Shown piece after piece: positions 41,777 through 51,217 of a stretch of DNA of 64,000 nucleotides. Position 1 is the stretch's first letter. Every line of letters starts with the position of its first letter. The position numbers were made by a program, and so were the translations under genes. The stretch comes from Chryseobacterium sp. MYb264 (lineage in GTDB: Bacteria > Bacteroidota > Bacteroidia > Flavobacteriales > Weeksellaceae). Where the stretch lies: positions 4,960,001-5,024,000 of the forward strand of contig NZ_CP142422.1 in the NCBI RefSeq assembly GCF_035974275.1. Direction: 5' to 3'. Below the pieces are notes generated by a model that saw only the letters and a list, made by a program, of their open reading frames with translations, ran no database searches and was not told the origin of the DNA.

Positions 41777-42495
41777 TGGAAAAAACACGTATTAATAAAT
41801 ATTTATCAGAAGTTGGATACTGCTCACGAAGAGCGGCAGATAAACTTTTGGAAGAAGGAAGGATAAAAATCAACGGAGAAATTCCTGAGTTAGGAACAAA
41901 AGTTTCCGATGAAGATGTGGTGGAAGTAGACGGAAAACCGATTCGCGAACCTCAGGAAGAACATGTTTATATTGCTTTTAATAAGCCCGTGGGGATTGTC
42001 TGTACCACAGATTCCAAACGCGAAAAAAATAATATTGTTGATTATATTAACCATCCCAAAAGAATTTTCCCGATTGGAAGGCTGGATAAACCCAGCGAAG
42101 GATTAATTCTTTTAACCAGCGACGGTGATATTGTCAATAAAATTCTAAGAGCTAAAAATAATCACGAAAAAGAATATTTGGTACGGGTAGATAAGCCGAT
42201 TAATCCACGGTTTCTCGAAAAAATGAGAAATGGAGTTCCGATTTTAGATACGGTGACCCGAAAGTGTGAAGTAGAGAAAATAGATGAAATGAACTTCCGG
42301 ATTGTACTTACCCAGGGTTTAAACCGCCAGATCCGACGGATGTGTGAGCATTTGGGGTACGAGGTAAAAAAACTGAAAAGAATTCGTATCATGAACATCA
42401 AGCTGGATCTTCCTGTCGGAAAATGGAGAGATCTGACGGAGAATGAATTTGCAGAACTTAATAAAAGCCTGGAAAATTCAAGTAAAACGTTTTAA
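41776..42495 (+). CDS. rluF: 23S rRNA pseudouridine synthase, RluF type
   Basis: A 239-residue enzyme of the RsuA/RluB/E/F family, probably modifying U2604 of 23S rRNA. Seen: an N-terminal S4 RNA-binding domain ([24 protein letters not shown]), the linking [15 protein letters not shown], the catalytic [18 protein letters not shown] (Asp near residue 104) and C-terminal [17 protein letters not shown], which is typical of RluF. The exact target uridine is inferred from family similarity. Confidence 0.9.
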   Translation: MEKTRINKYLSEVGYCSRRAADKLLEEGRIKINGEIPELGTKVSDEDVVEVDGKPIREPQEEHVYIAFNKPVGIVCTTDSKREKNNIVDYINHPKRIFPIGRLDKPSEGLILLTSDGDIVNKILRAKNNHEKEYLVRVDKPINPRFLEKMRNGVPILDTVTRKCEVEKIDEMNFRIVLTQGLNRQIRRMCEHLGYEVKKLKRIRIMNIKLDLPVGKWRDLTENEFAELNKSLENSSKTF

Positions 42496-42510
42496 GATAT
42501 ACAATTAGTG

Positions 42511-42536
42511 AAATACTACTTCTAGTAGTATTTTTT
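42511..42536 (+). terminator. intrinsic terminator after rluF
   Basis: A 10-bp stem, AAATACTACT with AGTAGTATTT, a three-base loop and a T tract. It separates the truB/rluF unit from the convergent DUF1501 gene. Confidence 0.8.
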
Positions 42537-42646
42537 CGTTTCATATATTAACCTTTTGGATAAAGCCATTGTCCAATCAAAACGAAATTTACCAAAATAT
42601 AGCTTAACTTATACTGGAATTTTTATTTGTATATCCATTTCGCCCT

Positions 42647-43831
42647 TTATATAAAATCATAGACCCCGTTTTTCCAGCCCAATACTTTTGAAGAATCTGC
42701 TTTCAGCCAGTTTTTAAGAATAGTAGCATACACTTTTCTGAAATCTTCTGAATACAATAAATCGCCTTCATTCAATAGGGTTAAATCCGGATGGGCATTT
42801 AAAAGGCCTTTTTTCTTCAATCCGCCACTGATGAAAAACATCTGGTTGGCAGTTCCGTGATCGGTCCCATTACTTGCATTTTCGGCAACGCGCCGTCCGA
42901 ATTCTGAGAAAGTCATCAATAAGATATCATCAAAAAGTCCGTTGTTTTTCATGTCTGTCACAAAAGATTTTACCGCCTCATTAATATCTCCGAATAATTT
43001 TTGCTGTCTTTCATTCTGATTCACATGGGTGTCAAAACTTCCGACAGAAAGATAATAAACCCGCGTATTAATGTCAGATTTAATCAATGATGCAACGGTC
43101 TTGAAATCTTTTCCTAATTGCGAATTCGGATAAGCATGTTCTGTCTTTTTGGCTTTACTTTTATCAAAAATATAGCCCGCATTATTGATGGTGGAACCTA
43201 AAGTTTGATATAAATAAGAAACCGTTTCGTCGTCATGATGATGATCGTATAATGATTTGAAGTATTTTTCCTGACTCGTTTGATATAATCTTTTCGGATC
43301 TTTGAAGGCGAATGCTTTATTATTTTCGCCTTTTAAAGCTAAACTTAGCATATCATCAACTTCCAAAGCCTGAGTCGGATGTTCGCATTTATAACATTCC
43401 TCATCCAAAAAACGTCCAAGCCAGCCTGTTTCCAGATATTCGTCGCTTTTGCTTGCAGAATGCCATATATCCATGCTTCGGAAGTGAGATTTATCCGGAT
43501 TTGGATAACCGACGTTATTTAAAATAGAAAGTTCTCCGTTATCATGCAGTTCTTTAAAATAGGAAAGAGCAGGATTAATCCCGGTTTCATCGTTCAACGG
43601 CAAAGAATCTTTGATAGCGATATTTTTTCTTTCTTTAAAATAAATGTCATTTCTTGCCGGAATAATGGTATTTAAACCATCATTTCCGCCAGTGAATTGT
43701 AGAACCACCAAAATCTTCTGATTGGGTTCCAATGAATCTTCGAATGTCATTGCTTTCAGGAAATTCGGCATCAACAATGATGCGGTAGCCAATGAACTTA
43801 TTTTCAGGAATTCTCTTCTTTTGATTAACAT
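42647..43831 (-). CDS. DUF1501 domain protein
   Basis: A 394-residue exported protein. Seen: an N-terminus MLIKRREFLKISSLATASLL with a twin-Arg-like RRxFLK signal, FTGGNDGLNTIIPA, DTHVNQNERQ and SEFGRRVAENASNGTDHGTAN, a sulfatase/alkaline-phosphatase-like core of the DUF1501 family. The start at 43831 puts the Tat-like signal at the N-terminus. It is always paired with DUF1800, which lies directly upstream on the same strand. The function of the pair is unknown. Confidence 0.9.
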   Translation of the reverse strand: MLIKRREFLKISSLATASLLMPNFLKAMTFEDSLEPNQKILVVLQFTGGNDGLNTIIPARNDIYFKERKNIAIKDSLPLNDETGINPALSYFKELHDNGELSILNNVGYPNPDKSHFRSMDIWHSASKSDEYLETGWLGRFLDEECYKCEHPTQALEVDDMLSLALKGENNKAFAFKDPKRLYQTSQEKYFKSLYDHHHDDETVSYLYQTLGSTINNAGYIFDKSKAKKTEHAYPNSQLGKDFKTVASLIKSDINTRVYYLSVGSFDTHVNQNERQQKLFGDINEAVKSFVTDMKNNGLFDDILLMTFSEFGRRVAENASNGTDHGTANQMFFISGGLKKKGLLNAHPDLTLLNEGDLLYSEDFRKVYATILKNWLKADSSKVLGWKNGVYDFI

Positions 43832-43903
43832 ATGCTTAGGTTTTAGATTAAAGATGACGGGTTGCAGCATTAAACTATACGCTAAAATCTGTAGCCTGAT
43901 ACC

Positions 43904-45283
43904 TTACATTAGCTGATATTCCGGAGTTGACATGAGATTAATGATAGTCATTTTCACACTGCGATCCGAAAAGTTTTTCACCGAATCCATGTCCAATGAC
44001 CCGGAATTTTGAATTAAATAATCTTCAATATTTTTTCCGTTAAAGATCTTTTCCACTCTTGCCCAGTCGATTGTAATATTCGGGTTTTTGAAGCTTTTCG
44101 CCAGATTATTTGGGTTCTTTTTTAAACCCATATCCACATCATCATCTTCTTTAGGATGATAGTCAAGCGGACGTAAGCCCGACCAAATCTGAGGAATCTG
44201 TAATCTCAACATTAAAGTCGAGCTGTCGATCCATGATTTTCCGTTGGGCCAGCCTGCAACGTTTGGCGGATATAAAAGCGTTTGTCCCAATAATTTCTGA
44301 TAAACGATGAGGTTTTCCGGATTTTGAATATTCATCGGAAGGGTTCGCATCATTCCAGCCATTAATTCGATGGGAGATTTTATTCTGTTTCCTATATTTT
44401 TTTTATCATAAAACCATGAACTTGAAAAAATATCTTTCATGAGTTTTTTGATGTCGTAATTGGATTGATAAAAACTTTCGCTTAGGACATTTACGATCTT
44501 ATCATCCACATTTTCATTCACGAAAAATCTGTAAATTTTTGTGGTGATGAATTTTGAAGTTGCTTTTTGCTCAAGAATAATATTTAAAGCATCAGTTCCC
44601 GTGAAATTTCCGGTTTTATTGAGGAATGTTTTTGTGCCTTCATCATGCTGTTTTGGTCTTTCAACAAAGTTCCCTTCTTTATCATACCCCCAGCCGGTAA
44701 AAGCTCTTGCGCCTTCTCTGATATCTTTTTCTGTATAATTTCCTCGCCCCATCGTGAAAAGTTCCATCACTTCGCGGGCAAAATTTTCATTGGGATGATC
44801 TTTTTTATTTTGTTGATTATTTAAAAAGTTCAACATCGCAGGAGCCTGGCTCACTTCAAACAAAAGATCTTTGAAGTTTCCCAACGCATTTTTTCGGATA
44901 ACATTTAGAATCTGCCGATTAAATCTAGGATTTTGAACTCTCGAAGCAAAATGCCCATGCCAGAAAAACGCCATTTTTTCTCGCATCTGCTCTTTGCTGT
45001 TAACCATTTTATCCAGAAAATTCAGATTGAGCTCTTCGTTTTGTTCACGATTAATCTTCTGCATTTCTTTTTTCTTTTCTGCAGGTGATGGGGCGGTCAT
45101 AGAATCGTGGATTTCCGGATCGGGGGTTTCGTAATTAATTTCAGTAAAAGTTTCTTCTTTAAATAAATCATTAATTAAGTCTTTTACGTTTATATTTTTC
45201 AAACCTTCCAATTGGTTGATTCCCGCTCCAAAACCGGCTCGCCATAGAAGATGTTTATTATTAATAAGTGATGAAGGTATCAT
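43904..45283 (-). CDS. DUF1800 domain protein
   Basis: A 459-residue protein. Seen: NKHLLWRAGFGAG at the start, FWHGHFASRVQNPRFNRQIL, NENFAREVMELFTMGRGNYTEKDIREGARAFTGW, and PPNVAGWPNGKSWIDSSTLMLRLQ, the conserved blocks of DUF1800. It has no signal peptide of its own. It is co-transcribed with the DUF1501 gene (72-base gap to the chosen start). Upstream, 45284-45571 holds no gene. The last 50 bases there contain a candidate sigma-54-like promoter for the next gene. Confidence 0.9.
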   Translation of the reverse strand: MIPSSLINNKHLLWRAGFGAGINQLEGLKNINVKDLINDLFKEETFTEINYETPDPEIHDSMTAPSPAEKKKEMQKINREQNEELNLNFLDKMVNSKEQMREKMAFFWHGHFASRVQNPRFNRQILNVIRKNALGNFKDLLFEVSQAPAMLNFLNNQQNKKDHPNENFAREVMELFTMGRGNYTEKDIREGARAFTGWGYDKEGNFVERPKQHDEGTKTFLNKTGNFTGTDALNIILEQKATSKFITTKIYRFFVNENVDDKIVNVLSESFYQSNYDIKKLMKDIFSSSWFYDKKNIGNRIKSPIELMAGMMRTLPMNIQNPENLIVYQKLLGQTLLYPPNVAGWPNGKSWIDSSTLMLRLQIPQIWSGLRPLDYHPKEDDDVDMGLKKNPNNLAKSFKNPNITIDWARVEKIFNGKNIEDYLIQNSGSLDMDSVKNFSDRSVKMTIINLMSTPEYQLM

Positions 45284-45520
45284 TACAATTTTTTGTTTTT
45301 TGCTGCTTAGATTAAGATAGGATTAAAATGATAACGGTTAAGAATTCTTAATACGGCTATTTTTTGCAATCCTTAAGATAGAGCTCTCATTAAAATCTCA
45401 ATTCTGTATTAAATATAAAGAATTACTTAAACGCATATTTAATTTTTAACTAAAATTAACCTGTTGATTCACTTTTTGTTGTGTCATTGTTGGGTGTTAA
45501 AGTAGAGTTATTTGCGGTTC

Positions 45521-45537
45521 TTGGCATGATTTTTACA
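45521..45537 (+). promoter_or_regulatory. sigma-54-like promoter element
   Basis: TTGGCATGATTTTTACA has the GG of a -24 box and correct spacing to a -12 position. That position reads AC, not GC, so two bases differ from the TTGGCAC-N5-TTGCA form. The expected start would leave a 5' UTR of about 23 bases before 45572. This is suggestive only. Confidence 0.35.
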
Positions 45538-45571
45538 TCTTACACGATAGTAAAATTTAAAAATCAGTGTT

Positions 45572-46135
45572 ATGAAAATGTTAAAACAAGCAATCTTATT
45601 GGCTGGTATTATGACGGCAGGTGTTGTAAGTGCTCAGAGCTCCCAAATGAATAATATGCTGAAAGTAGGTGCTAATGTAGGTTTAGCAGTTCCCGCAGAC
45701 AACCTTTCTGCAGCAGTAGGGGTAGATGTAGCTTACCAAAACCTCATTACTCCCGGATTCGGATTGGGTATTGCTACGGGATATACTCATTATTTCGGGA
45801 AAGATAACAACGGATATAGTAATAATGATGTAGGAGTTGTACCGGTGGGTGCTTTAATCAGAATTTATCCTAAACAGACAGGATTTTATTTTGGAACTGA
45901 TTTAGGATATGGTTTCCTGGTTGGTAATGATAAAGTTGCCTCAAACAGCAGCGTAGACAGACCTGATGGAGGGTTTTACATCAAACCGGAGATCGGTTAT
46001 CACAACAAAGACTGGAATTTCTTCGTACAATATCAGAAGGTATTTACAGGAAGCAAAGGAGATCTTACAGGACAGGACTATAATGTGGGGAATCTTGGTC
46101 TAGGGTTTTCTTACAATATACCATTAGGGAAGTAG
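45572..46135 (+). CDS. outer-membrane beta-barrel protein
   Basis: A 187-residue protein with a signal peptide (about 1-21, ending VVSAQ). Amphipathic strands include GANVGLAVPADNLSAAVGVDVAYQNL, GLGIATGYTHYFG and a terminal NVGNLGLGFSYNIPLGK. This is the OmpW/OprF-like small barrel layout. It has its own promoter region and terminator. The function is unknown. Confidence 0.85.
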   Translation: MKMLKQAILLAGIMTAGVVSAQSSQMNNMLKVGANVGLAVPADNLSAAVGVDVAYQNLITPGFGLGIATGYTHYFGKDNNGYSNNDVGVVPVGALIRIYPKQTGFYFGTDLGYGFLVGNDKVASNSSVDRPDGGFYIKPEIGYHNKDWNFFVQYQKVFTGSKGDLTGQDYNVGNLGLGFSYNIPLGK

Positions 46136-46165
46136 TTAGATTTAAATATAAACAATTATTAGCCA

Positions 46166-46196
46166 AACCTTTTCAGATTTTTGGAAAGGTTTTTTC
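46166..46196 (+). terminator. intrinsic terminator
   Basis: Stem AACCTTTTC with its near-complement GGAAAGGTT around an AGATTTTT loop, followed by six T. Confidence 0.8.
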
Positions 46197-46250
46197 ATTC
46201 CCTTGAGAATTTACAAAAAGTATTATTATATTTAGATAAAATTTGAGATA

Positions 46251-47300
46251 ATGAATTTGAATCCAAAATTTCCACTTTATTTACCGGGAGTACAGAACGG
46301 GAATAATGATAATGTTTCTATTATCGGGGCAAACCTTCGTGAAGATGTTACCACTGTGGGATATTTTATCTCCGGAAACGGTGGTCTAGAAGTGAAAATC
46401 CAAAATAATTATCCTACAAAAGAATTTTCTTCATTCTCAGATATTTTGAAGAAATTCATTCAGGATAACAATTTGGAAAATGTAAAGCGTCTGGGAATGG
46501 CAGTTCCGGGACCTGTAATTGACGGGAGGAGTGCTCCTGCAAGGCTGGGGTGGAATCTGGAGGTAGAAGACTTTAAGAAAGATTTCGGATTCGAAAGAGT
46601 AGAAATGCTTAATGACCTTGAAGCTTCAGCATACGGGATGGGGCTGTTGGAGGACAGTGATCTGGATCCTATCTACACCAGCGGTCAGCTTGAAAAAGGA
46701 AACGTGGCTATTCTTGCTCCCGGAAACGGGTTGGGAGAAGCCGGATATTTCTTCGACGGAAAATATTTAAGACCTTTTGCTACAGAAGGCGGTCACTCAG
46801 AGTTTTCACCAAGAACGAATGTTGAGGTGGAATTTTATCAGTTCCTGAATAATATCTACGGAATTGTAAGCTGGGAGAATGTGCTTTCAAAAACAGGTCT
46901 ATTTAATATTTACCGATTCCTGAGGGATGTGAAAAGACATCCTGAACCGGAATGGTTAGCCGATCGGTTCGCGAATGGCAACTTTGCTGAAGAGCTTTAC
47001 AAAGCTGCGATTGAAGAAGATGTATTGATCTGTAAAATTACACTGGATACTTTTATTGAATTCCTGGCGAGGGAGGCCAATAACCTTACTTTAAAGCTTA
47101 AAGCTACCGGTGGTTTGCTGATCTCAGGAGATATTGCTCAGACAATACGGGAATATATTAACAAGGATAAATTCTACGAAAAATATAAGATCAGTGATAA
47201 AATGGAAGATATGTTGAGAAATATCCCCATTTACCTGATCAAGACAAAGCATACAGGATTGAACGGTATTGTGCTATACACTGCTTATTATCAAGACTAA
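46251..47300 (+). CDS. glk: glucokinase
   Basis: A 349-residue sugar kinase of the bacterial Glk family (not ROK-type) that phosphorylates glucose to glucose 6-phosphate. Seen: GMAVPGPVIDG (phosphate-1), MLNDLEASAYGMG, LAPGNGLGEAGYFF and TEGGHSEFSPR (catalytic and sugar contacts), and a C-terminal GGLLISGDIAQ. The N-terminus has an unusual 20-residue extension before the first strand, as in other Bacteroidota members. Confidence 0.92.
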   Translation: MNLNPKFPLYLPGVQNGNNDNVSIIGANLREDVTTVGYFISGNGGLEVKIQNNYPTKEFSSFSDILKKFIQDNNLENVKRLGMAVPGPVIDGRSAPARLGWNLEVEDFKKDFGFERVEMLNDLEASAYGMGLLEDSDLDPIYTSGQLEKGNVAILAPGNGLGEAGYFFDGKYLRPFATEGGHSEFSPRTNVEVEFYQFLNNIYGIVSWENVLSKTGLFNIYRFLRDVKRHPEPEWLADRFANGNFAEELYKAAIEEDVLICKITLDTFIEFLAREANNLTLKLKATGGLLISGDIAQTIREYINKDKFYEKYKISDKMEDMLRNIPIYLIKTKHTGLNGIVLYTAYYQD

Positions 47301-47307
47301 AGAACGG

Positions 47308-47331
47308 CTCCGAAGAAATTCGGAGTTTTTT
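47308..47331 (+). terminator. intrinsic terminator of glk
   Basis: Stem CTCCGAA-GAAA-TTCGGAG followed by six T. Confidence 0.85.
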
Positions 47332-47444
47332 ATTTGCTGATATGAGTCATGAAAATAATTACTTTAATTGATATACATCAATGAAATCTATCAAATAAGT
47401 ATCCTATTTTTGCATCGGTAAACAAGGTAAATAACTTTATTCAA

Positions 47445-48011
47445 ATGAAAAAAATATTATTATTAGCAGTTTTAGCCGGAGGTCTGGCTTTCGGTCAGTC
47501 AAAAAAAGTAGTAGCTTCTGATGTTCACTGGTGGGGATATAAAGTAGCTAAATCTGAGGCGAGCTCTCACGACGGTACTGTGAAAGTAAAATCTGGGGAT
47601 ATGATCATGAAAGGAAACCAATTGGTTGGAGGTTCTTTCGTATTGGATATGACTTCGATCAACGCAACAGACCTTTCTGGTGAGTATCAGGGTAAATTAA
47701 ACGGTCACCTTAAAAACGGTGATTTCTTTGAAGTAGAAAAATTCCCGACAGCGGCTTTTAAAATTACCGGTGTAAAGAAAAATGACGATAAAGTATACAA
47801 CAGCATCGTAACAGGAGATTTAACAGTAAAAGGAAAAACAAACGCTATTTCTTTCCCTGCGAAAATTTCATACAGCAAAGGAGTAGTAAGTCTGGTATCT
47901 AATAAATTCTCTTTCGACAGACAGAAATTTGATGTGGCTTATAAGTCTACCATGCAGGATGTTTTTGTGAAAGATGATATCGATATGCTTGTAAAAGTAA
48001 CCGCTAAATAA
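47445..48011 (+). CDS. YceI family protein, copy A
   Basis: A 188-residue secreted lipocalin-like protein thought to bind isoprenoid or other lipids. Seen: a signal peptide (about 1-18), then VHWWGYKVAKSEASSHDGTVKV, FVLDMTSINATDL, FFEVEKFPTAAFKI and DLTVKGKTNAISFPA, all typical YceI strands. A TATTTTTG octamer lies at 47405-47412. The paralog downstream is separated by a terminator. Confidence 0.92.
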   Translation: MKKILLLAVLAGGLAFGQSKKVVASDVHWWGYKVAKSEASSHDGTVKVKSGDMIMKGNQLVGGSFVLDMTSINATDLSGEYQGKLNGHLKNGDFFEVEKFPTAAFKITGVKKNDDKVYNSIVTGDLTVKGKTNAISFPAKISYSKGVVSLVSNKFSFDRQKFDVAYKSTMQDVFVKDDIDMLVKVTAK

Positions 48012-48032
48012 TTTAAACAAAAAAAGATTGTT

Positions 48033-48060
48033 AAAAGTGTAGAAGTTCTACACTTTTTTT
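48033..48060 (+). terminator. intrinsic terminator between the two YceI genes
   Basis: Stem AAAAGTGTAG-AAGTT-CTACACTTTT with a T tract. The T tract runs into TATTTTTG at 48061-48068, the likely -7 element of the second YceI gene, so each copy has its own transcript. Confidence 0.85.
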
Positions 48061-48089
48061 TATTTTTGTTGAATTGTAAATAAAAAAGA

Positions 48090-48716
48090 ATGAAAAGATT
48101 ACTATTGTTTGCTTTGATGTGCGTAAGCATGTCATTTGTTTTTGCTCAAAAGAAGGGGGATAAGATCGTAAAAGTGACTTCATCGGAAATCAGATGGTGG
48201 GGATATAAGGTTGTAAAAACTCAGGCATCATCGCACTCAGGAACAGTAAAGCTGAAAAGCGGGAAGTTTAATTTTGATAAAACTGTTCTTATCGATGGTG
48301 AGTTTATTATAGATATGAAAAGTATTATGGCCGGAGATGTGTCGGACGAAGATCAGGTAAAGCTTACCGATGATCTGAAAAGTACCAATTTTTTTGAAGT
48401 TAAAAAGTTTCCTACGGCTAAATTTCACTTAACTAAAATTATCCCTTTAGCCAATAGTGAGTATAATTCTACCATTTATGGTGATATTACAATCAAAGGC
48501 GTGAGAAAAACGATTTCTTTCCCTGCGAATGCCTATATTACTCAGTTTACAGTGATTATTGAATCTGCTAAGTTCTCATTAAACAGAAGAGACTTTAAAG
48601 TATTTTATCAATCTTCATTAAAGGATTATTTCATTAAAAACGAAATGGATTTTCAATTTAAAATTTCAACAGAAAAACTGGATAATGAAAACAGAATTCC
48701 TGTAAAAAAGAAATAA
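48090..48716 (+). CDS. YceI family protein, copy B
   Basis: A 208-residue paralog of the upstream YceI protein with a signal peptide (about 1-20). It keeps IRWWGYKVVKTQASSHSGTVKL, FIIDMKSI and FFEVKKFPTAKFHLTKI, but has a longer basic tail ending NRIPVKKK. The two copies likely arose by tandem duplication and then diverged. Ligand unknown. Confidence 0.9.
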   Translation: MKRLLLFALMCVSMSFVFAQKKGDKIVKVTSSEIRWWGYKVVKTQASSHSGTVKLKSGKFNFDKTVLIDGEFIIDMKSIMAGDVSDEDQVKLTDDLKSTNFFEVKKFPTAKFHLTKIIPLANSEYNSTIYGDITIKGVRKTISFPANAYITQFTVIIESAKFSLNRRDFKVFYQSSLKDYFIKNEMDFQFKISTEKLDNENRIPVKKK

Positions 48717-48739
48717 GATCAATATTGTTATCAATAACG

Positions 48740-48767
48740 GAGCGGCTTTTAAGTCGCTCTTTTTTTT
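48740..48767 (+). terminator. intrinsic terminator
   Basis: A 9-bp stem, GAGCGGCTT with AAGTCGCTC (one G-U pair), then about nine T. Confidence 0.85.
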
Positions 48768-48873
48768 GTGCAGTTGTAAACTATTTCCATGATGGTAAAA
48801 CCTGAGTGTATTCATTGATAATAACCAAAAAGAGATGCGAGTCTATTTTGATGATTTTTACTATTTTAGTTCT

Positions 48874-49515
48874 ATGAAAATTTATGTTGTAAGCGGTCTC
48901 GGTGCAGATTTTAAAGTGCTGGAAAAAATAAAATTCCCGGCGCAGTATGAAATTGTTTTTATAGACTGGCTCATTCCACAGATGAACGAACCTTTCAGTC
49001 ATTATATCCAGAGAATGGCTGAAAAAATAGATGTTTCAGAGCCTTTCAGCCTCTTGGGATATTCTTTTGGAGGTATTGTGGTTCAGGAAATTAATAAGAT
49101 AAAACCGGCACAAAAAGTAGTAATTCTTGGAAGCATAAAATCCGACAAAGAAAAATCGAAATTCATTAAACTGGGCGAATACACAAAAATTCCGAGGGTT
49201 TTGCCTGTTGGTCTTTTCAACGATAAGGCTGCTAATATGTATTCTGTGGTGAGAAAACTGTTTGATCCTAAAAATCCTAAGATCCTACAATATTTTAGAG
49301 TCAGAGATCCCTATTATTTAAAATGGTCTGTCGAAAAAGTATCAGAATGGAAATTTGAAGAAACCCCTGAGGTGATTCAGATTTTGGGAGATCGGGATAT
49401 TGTTTTTCCGATAAAATATTCAAAACCTAATTTCATCATAAAAGGAGGTACCCACCTTTTTCCGGCAACAAAACCTCATGAGGTGTCCAAAATTTTAGGG
49501 GATATTTTGAAATAA
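48874..49515 (+). CDS. alpha/beta hydrolase fold protein
   Basis: A 213-residue small hydrolase. Seen: N-terminal VVSGLGADFKVLEKI, nucleophile elbow GYSFGGIVVQE (Ser near residue 69), ILGDRDIVFP (acid) and GGTHLFP (His). The start at 48874 follows a TATTTTAG octamer (48862-48869) by four bases and removes an unlikely Tyr/Phe-rich extension. The substrate is unknown. Confidence 0.82.
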   Translation: MKIYVVSGLGADFKVLEKIKFPAQYEIVFIDWLIPQMNEPFSHYIQRMAEKIDVSEPFSLLGYSFGGIVVQEINKIKPAQKVVILGSIKSDKEKSKFIKLGEYTKIPRVLPVGLFNDKAANMYSVVRKLFDPKNPKILQYFRVRDPYYLKWSVEKVSEWKFEETPEVIQILGDRDIVFPIKYSKPNFIIKGGTHLFPATKPHEVSKILGDILK

Positions 49516-49569
49516 ATATATTTTTAAATTAATTTTAATTAAAATTTAGGGGGTTTTAAAAATATTTTA

Positions 49570-49599
49570 TTGTTTTTATGAAATTAATGCTTACTTTTG
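49570..49599 (+). promoter_or_regulatory. promoter of amt
   Basis: TTG (49570-49572), a 19-base spacer and TACTTTTG (49592-49599) match the Bacteroidota consensus 22 bases before the ATG. Confidence 0.6.
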
Positions 49600-49621
49600 A
49601 GGGGGTAAACAGAAAAATTTT

Positions 49622-50965
49622 ATGAAAGTAGGTTTGAAATGGATCGTTTCATTTAGTATGATTAGTTTGGTGGCAATAGGAGGACTGTTTTGGAGTCCGA
49701 TTGCTGATTTTCCAAATACCGGAGAATTTCTTAGTGAAGATAAGATCGTGGGTTCAGATGTCGCCTGGATTTTGGCGGCAGCAGGACTCGTTTTACTCAT
49801 GACCCCGGGCTTGTCTTTTTTCTATGGCGGTATGGTGGGTAAAAAGAATGTAATTTCAACAATGCTTCAGAGTTTTATCGCATTAGGGGTGATTTCAATT
49901 TTATGGGTGGTCATTGGTTTTTCTCTGTCTTTTGGTGATTCTATAGGATTTACTTTAAATGGTGAACATTACGGAATTATAGGAAATCCTTTAAGCTATC
50001 CGTTTTTCAGCAGAGTAGGTGTTTTACCTCATAAGCAGATGGCTTCCACAATTCCTTTCGTGCTTTTTGCTTTATTTCAGATGAAATTTGCGGTCATTAC
50101 ACCGGCTTTGATTACCGGTTCTTTTGCGGAAAGGGTTCGTTTTGTGTCCTATCTTCTATTCATGGTGCTGTTTAGTCTTTTGATCTATACGCCGCTATGC
50201 CACATGGTTTGGCATCCGGAAGGGCTTTTAAATAAATTTTTCGGAGTTAAAGATTTTGCCGGAGGAACAGTGGTTCATATGAGTGCGGGATTTGCAGCCT
50301 TGGCAGGTGCTCTCGTAGTCGGGAATAGAAAGAATCCTCATCATGAGCCTTCCAATATTTCTTACGTGATGTTGGGAACGGGAATGCTTTGGTTTGGTTG
50401 GTTTGGTTTCAATGCTGGTTCGGCTTTAAGCGCTAATGCAACAGCAGCCATGGCTTTCGGGACAACAACTATCGCCTCAGGTTCTGCGATGATGACCTGG
50501 ATCTTTTTTGACAGAATTAATAAACGTAAAGTTTCTGCTTTGGGAGCTTGCATCGGTGCGGTAGTTGGTTTAGTTGCCATTACACCGGGATGCGGATTTG
50601 TTTCTATTCCTGAAAGTATTTTTATCGGATTTATTTCTGCAATTGTATCCAATATAATGGTTAATTGGAAAGCATTAAAGAAAATTGATGATACATTGGA
50701 TGTTTTTGCCTGCCACGGCGTTGGCGGAATTATGGGAATGATCCTGACTGCTATTTTTGCTCATGGAGAAAATGCAAGTTTGCTTCACGGTGGTTGGGAA
50801 GTGTTTGCGCATCACATGATGGCATTGGTACTTGTTTCTCTATTTGCATTTTTTGGTTCATTCATTTTATATAAAATTACAAATAGTATCATCACATTAA
50901 GGGTTTCTGAAGAATCAGAGAAAATGGGATTGGATATGTCTCAGCATGAAGAAAGTCTTTGTTAA
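49622..50965 (+). CDS. amt: ammonium transporter
   Basis: A 447-residue Amt/Rh channel that admits ammonium or ammonia. Seen: SDVAWILAAAGLVLLMTPGLSFFYGGMVGKKN (about 41-72), FAGGTVVHMSAGFAALAGALVVGNR (pore His region), MLGTGMLWFGWFGFNAGSAL and FACHGVGGIMGMILTAIFA (second pore His), with eleven helices. An extra N-terminal hydrophobic segment is probably a cleaved signal. No glnK/P-II gene is next to it, unlike the usual arrangement. Confidence 0.96.
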   Translation: MKVGLKWIVSFSMISLVAIGGLFWSPIADFPNTGEFLSEDKIVGSDVAWILAAAGLVLLMTPGLSFFYGGMVGKKNVISTMLQSFIALGVISILWVVIGFSLSFGDSIGFTLNGEHYGIIGNPLSYPFFSRVGVLPHKQMASTIPFVLFALFQMKFAVITPALITGSFAERVRFVSYLLFMVLFSLLIYTPLCHMVWHPEGLLNKFFGVKDFAGGTVVHMSAGFAALAGALVVGNRKNPHHEPSNISYVMLGTGMLWFGWFGFNAGSALSANATAAMAFGTTTIASGSAMMTWIFFDRINKRKVSALGACIGAVVGLVAITPGCGFVSIPESIFIGFISAIVSNIMVNWKALKKIDDTLDVFACHGVGGIMGMILTAIFAHGENASLLHGGWEVFAHHMMALVLVSLFAFFGSFILYKITNSIITLRVSEESEKMGLDMSQHEESLC

Positions 50966-51054
50966 AAAGAATTGCGAGTTTTAAGCTAGACTTAATTAAA
51001 TTCACAACTCACATAAAAATAGTTTATCTACAGTGTTCATATAGTTTTAATTTG

Positions 51055-51087
51055 AAGCCAAAGATTGTCACGATCTTTGGCTTTTTT
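51055..51087 (+). terminator. intrinsic terminator of amt
   Basis: An 11-bp perfect stem, AAGCCAAAGAT with ATCTTTGGCTT, a TGTCACG loop, then six T. Confidence 0.9.
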
Positions 51088-51217
51088 GTTTTAAATTATT
51101 TTGGTCTAATTATAAATTGGCGGTACTTTTTAGCAAAGTTTTCCTCCCGTACAGATTACAATTTTTTTATCCGATTAAACCTTTATCTTTGTTTTTTTGT
51201 GGAAATGAAAATCAATT

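Noticed and set aside
43832..43870. Longer DUF1501 start at 43870
   Set aside because: It would bury the twin-Arg-like signal 13 residues inside the protein.
45338..45351. Palindrome TTAAGAATTCTTAA
   Set aside because: Short, AT-only apart from the centre, and not placed at a promoter; expected by chance in such AT-rich DNA.
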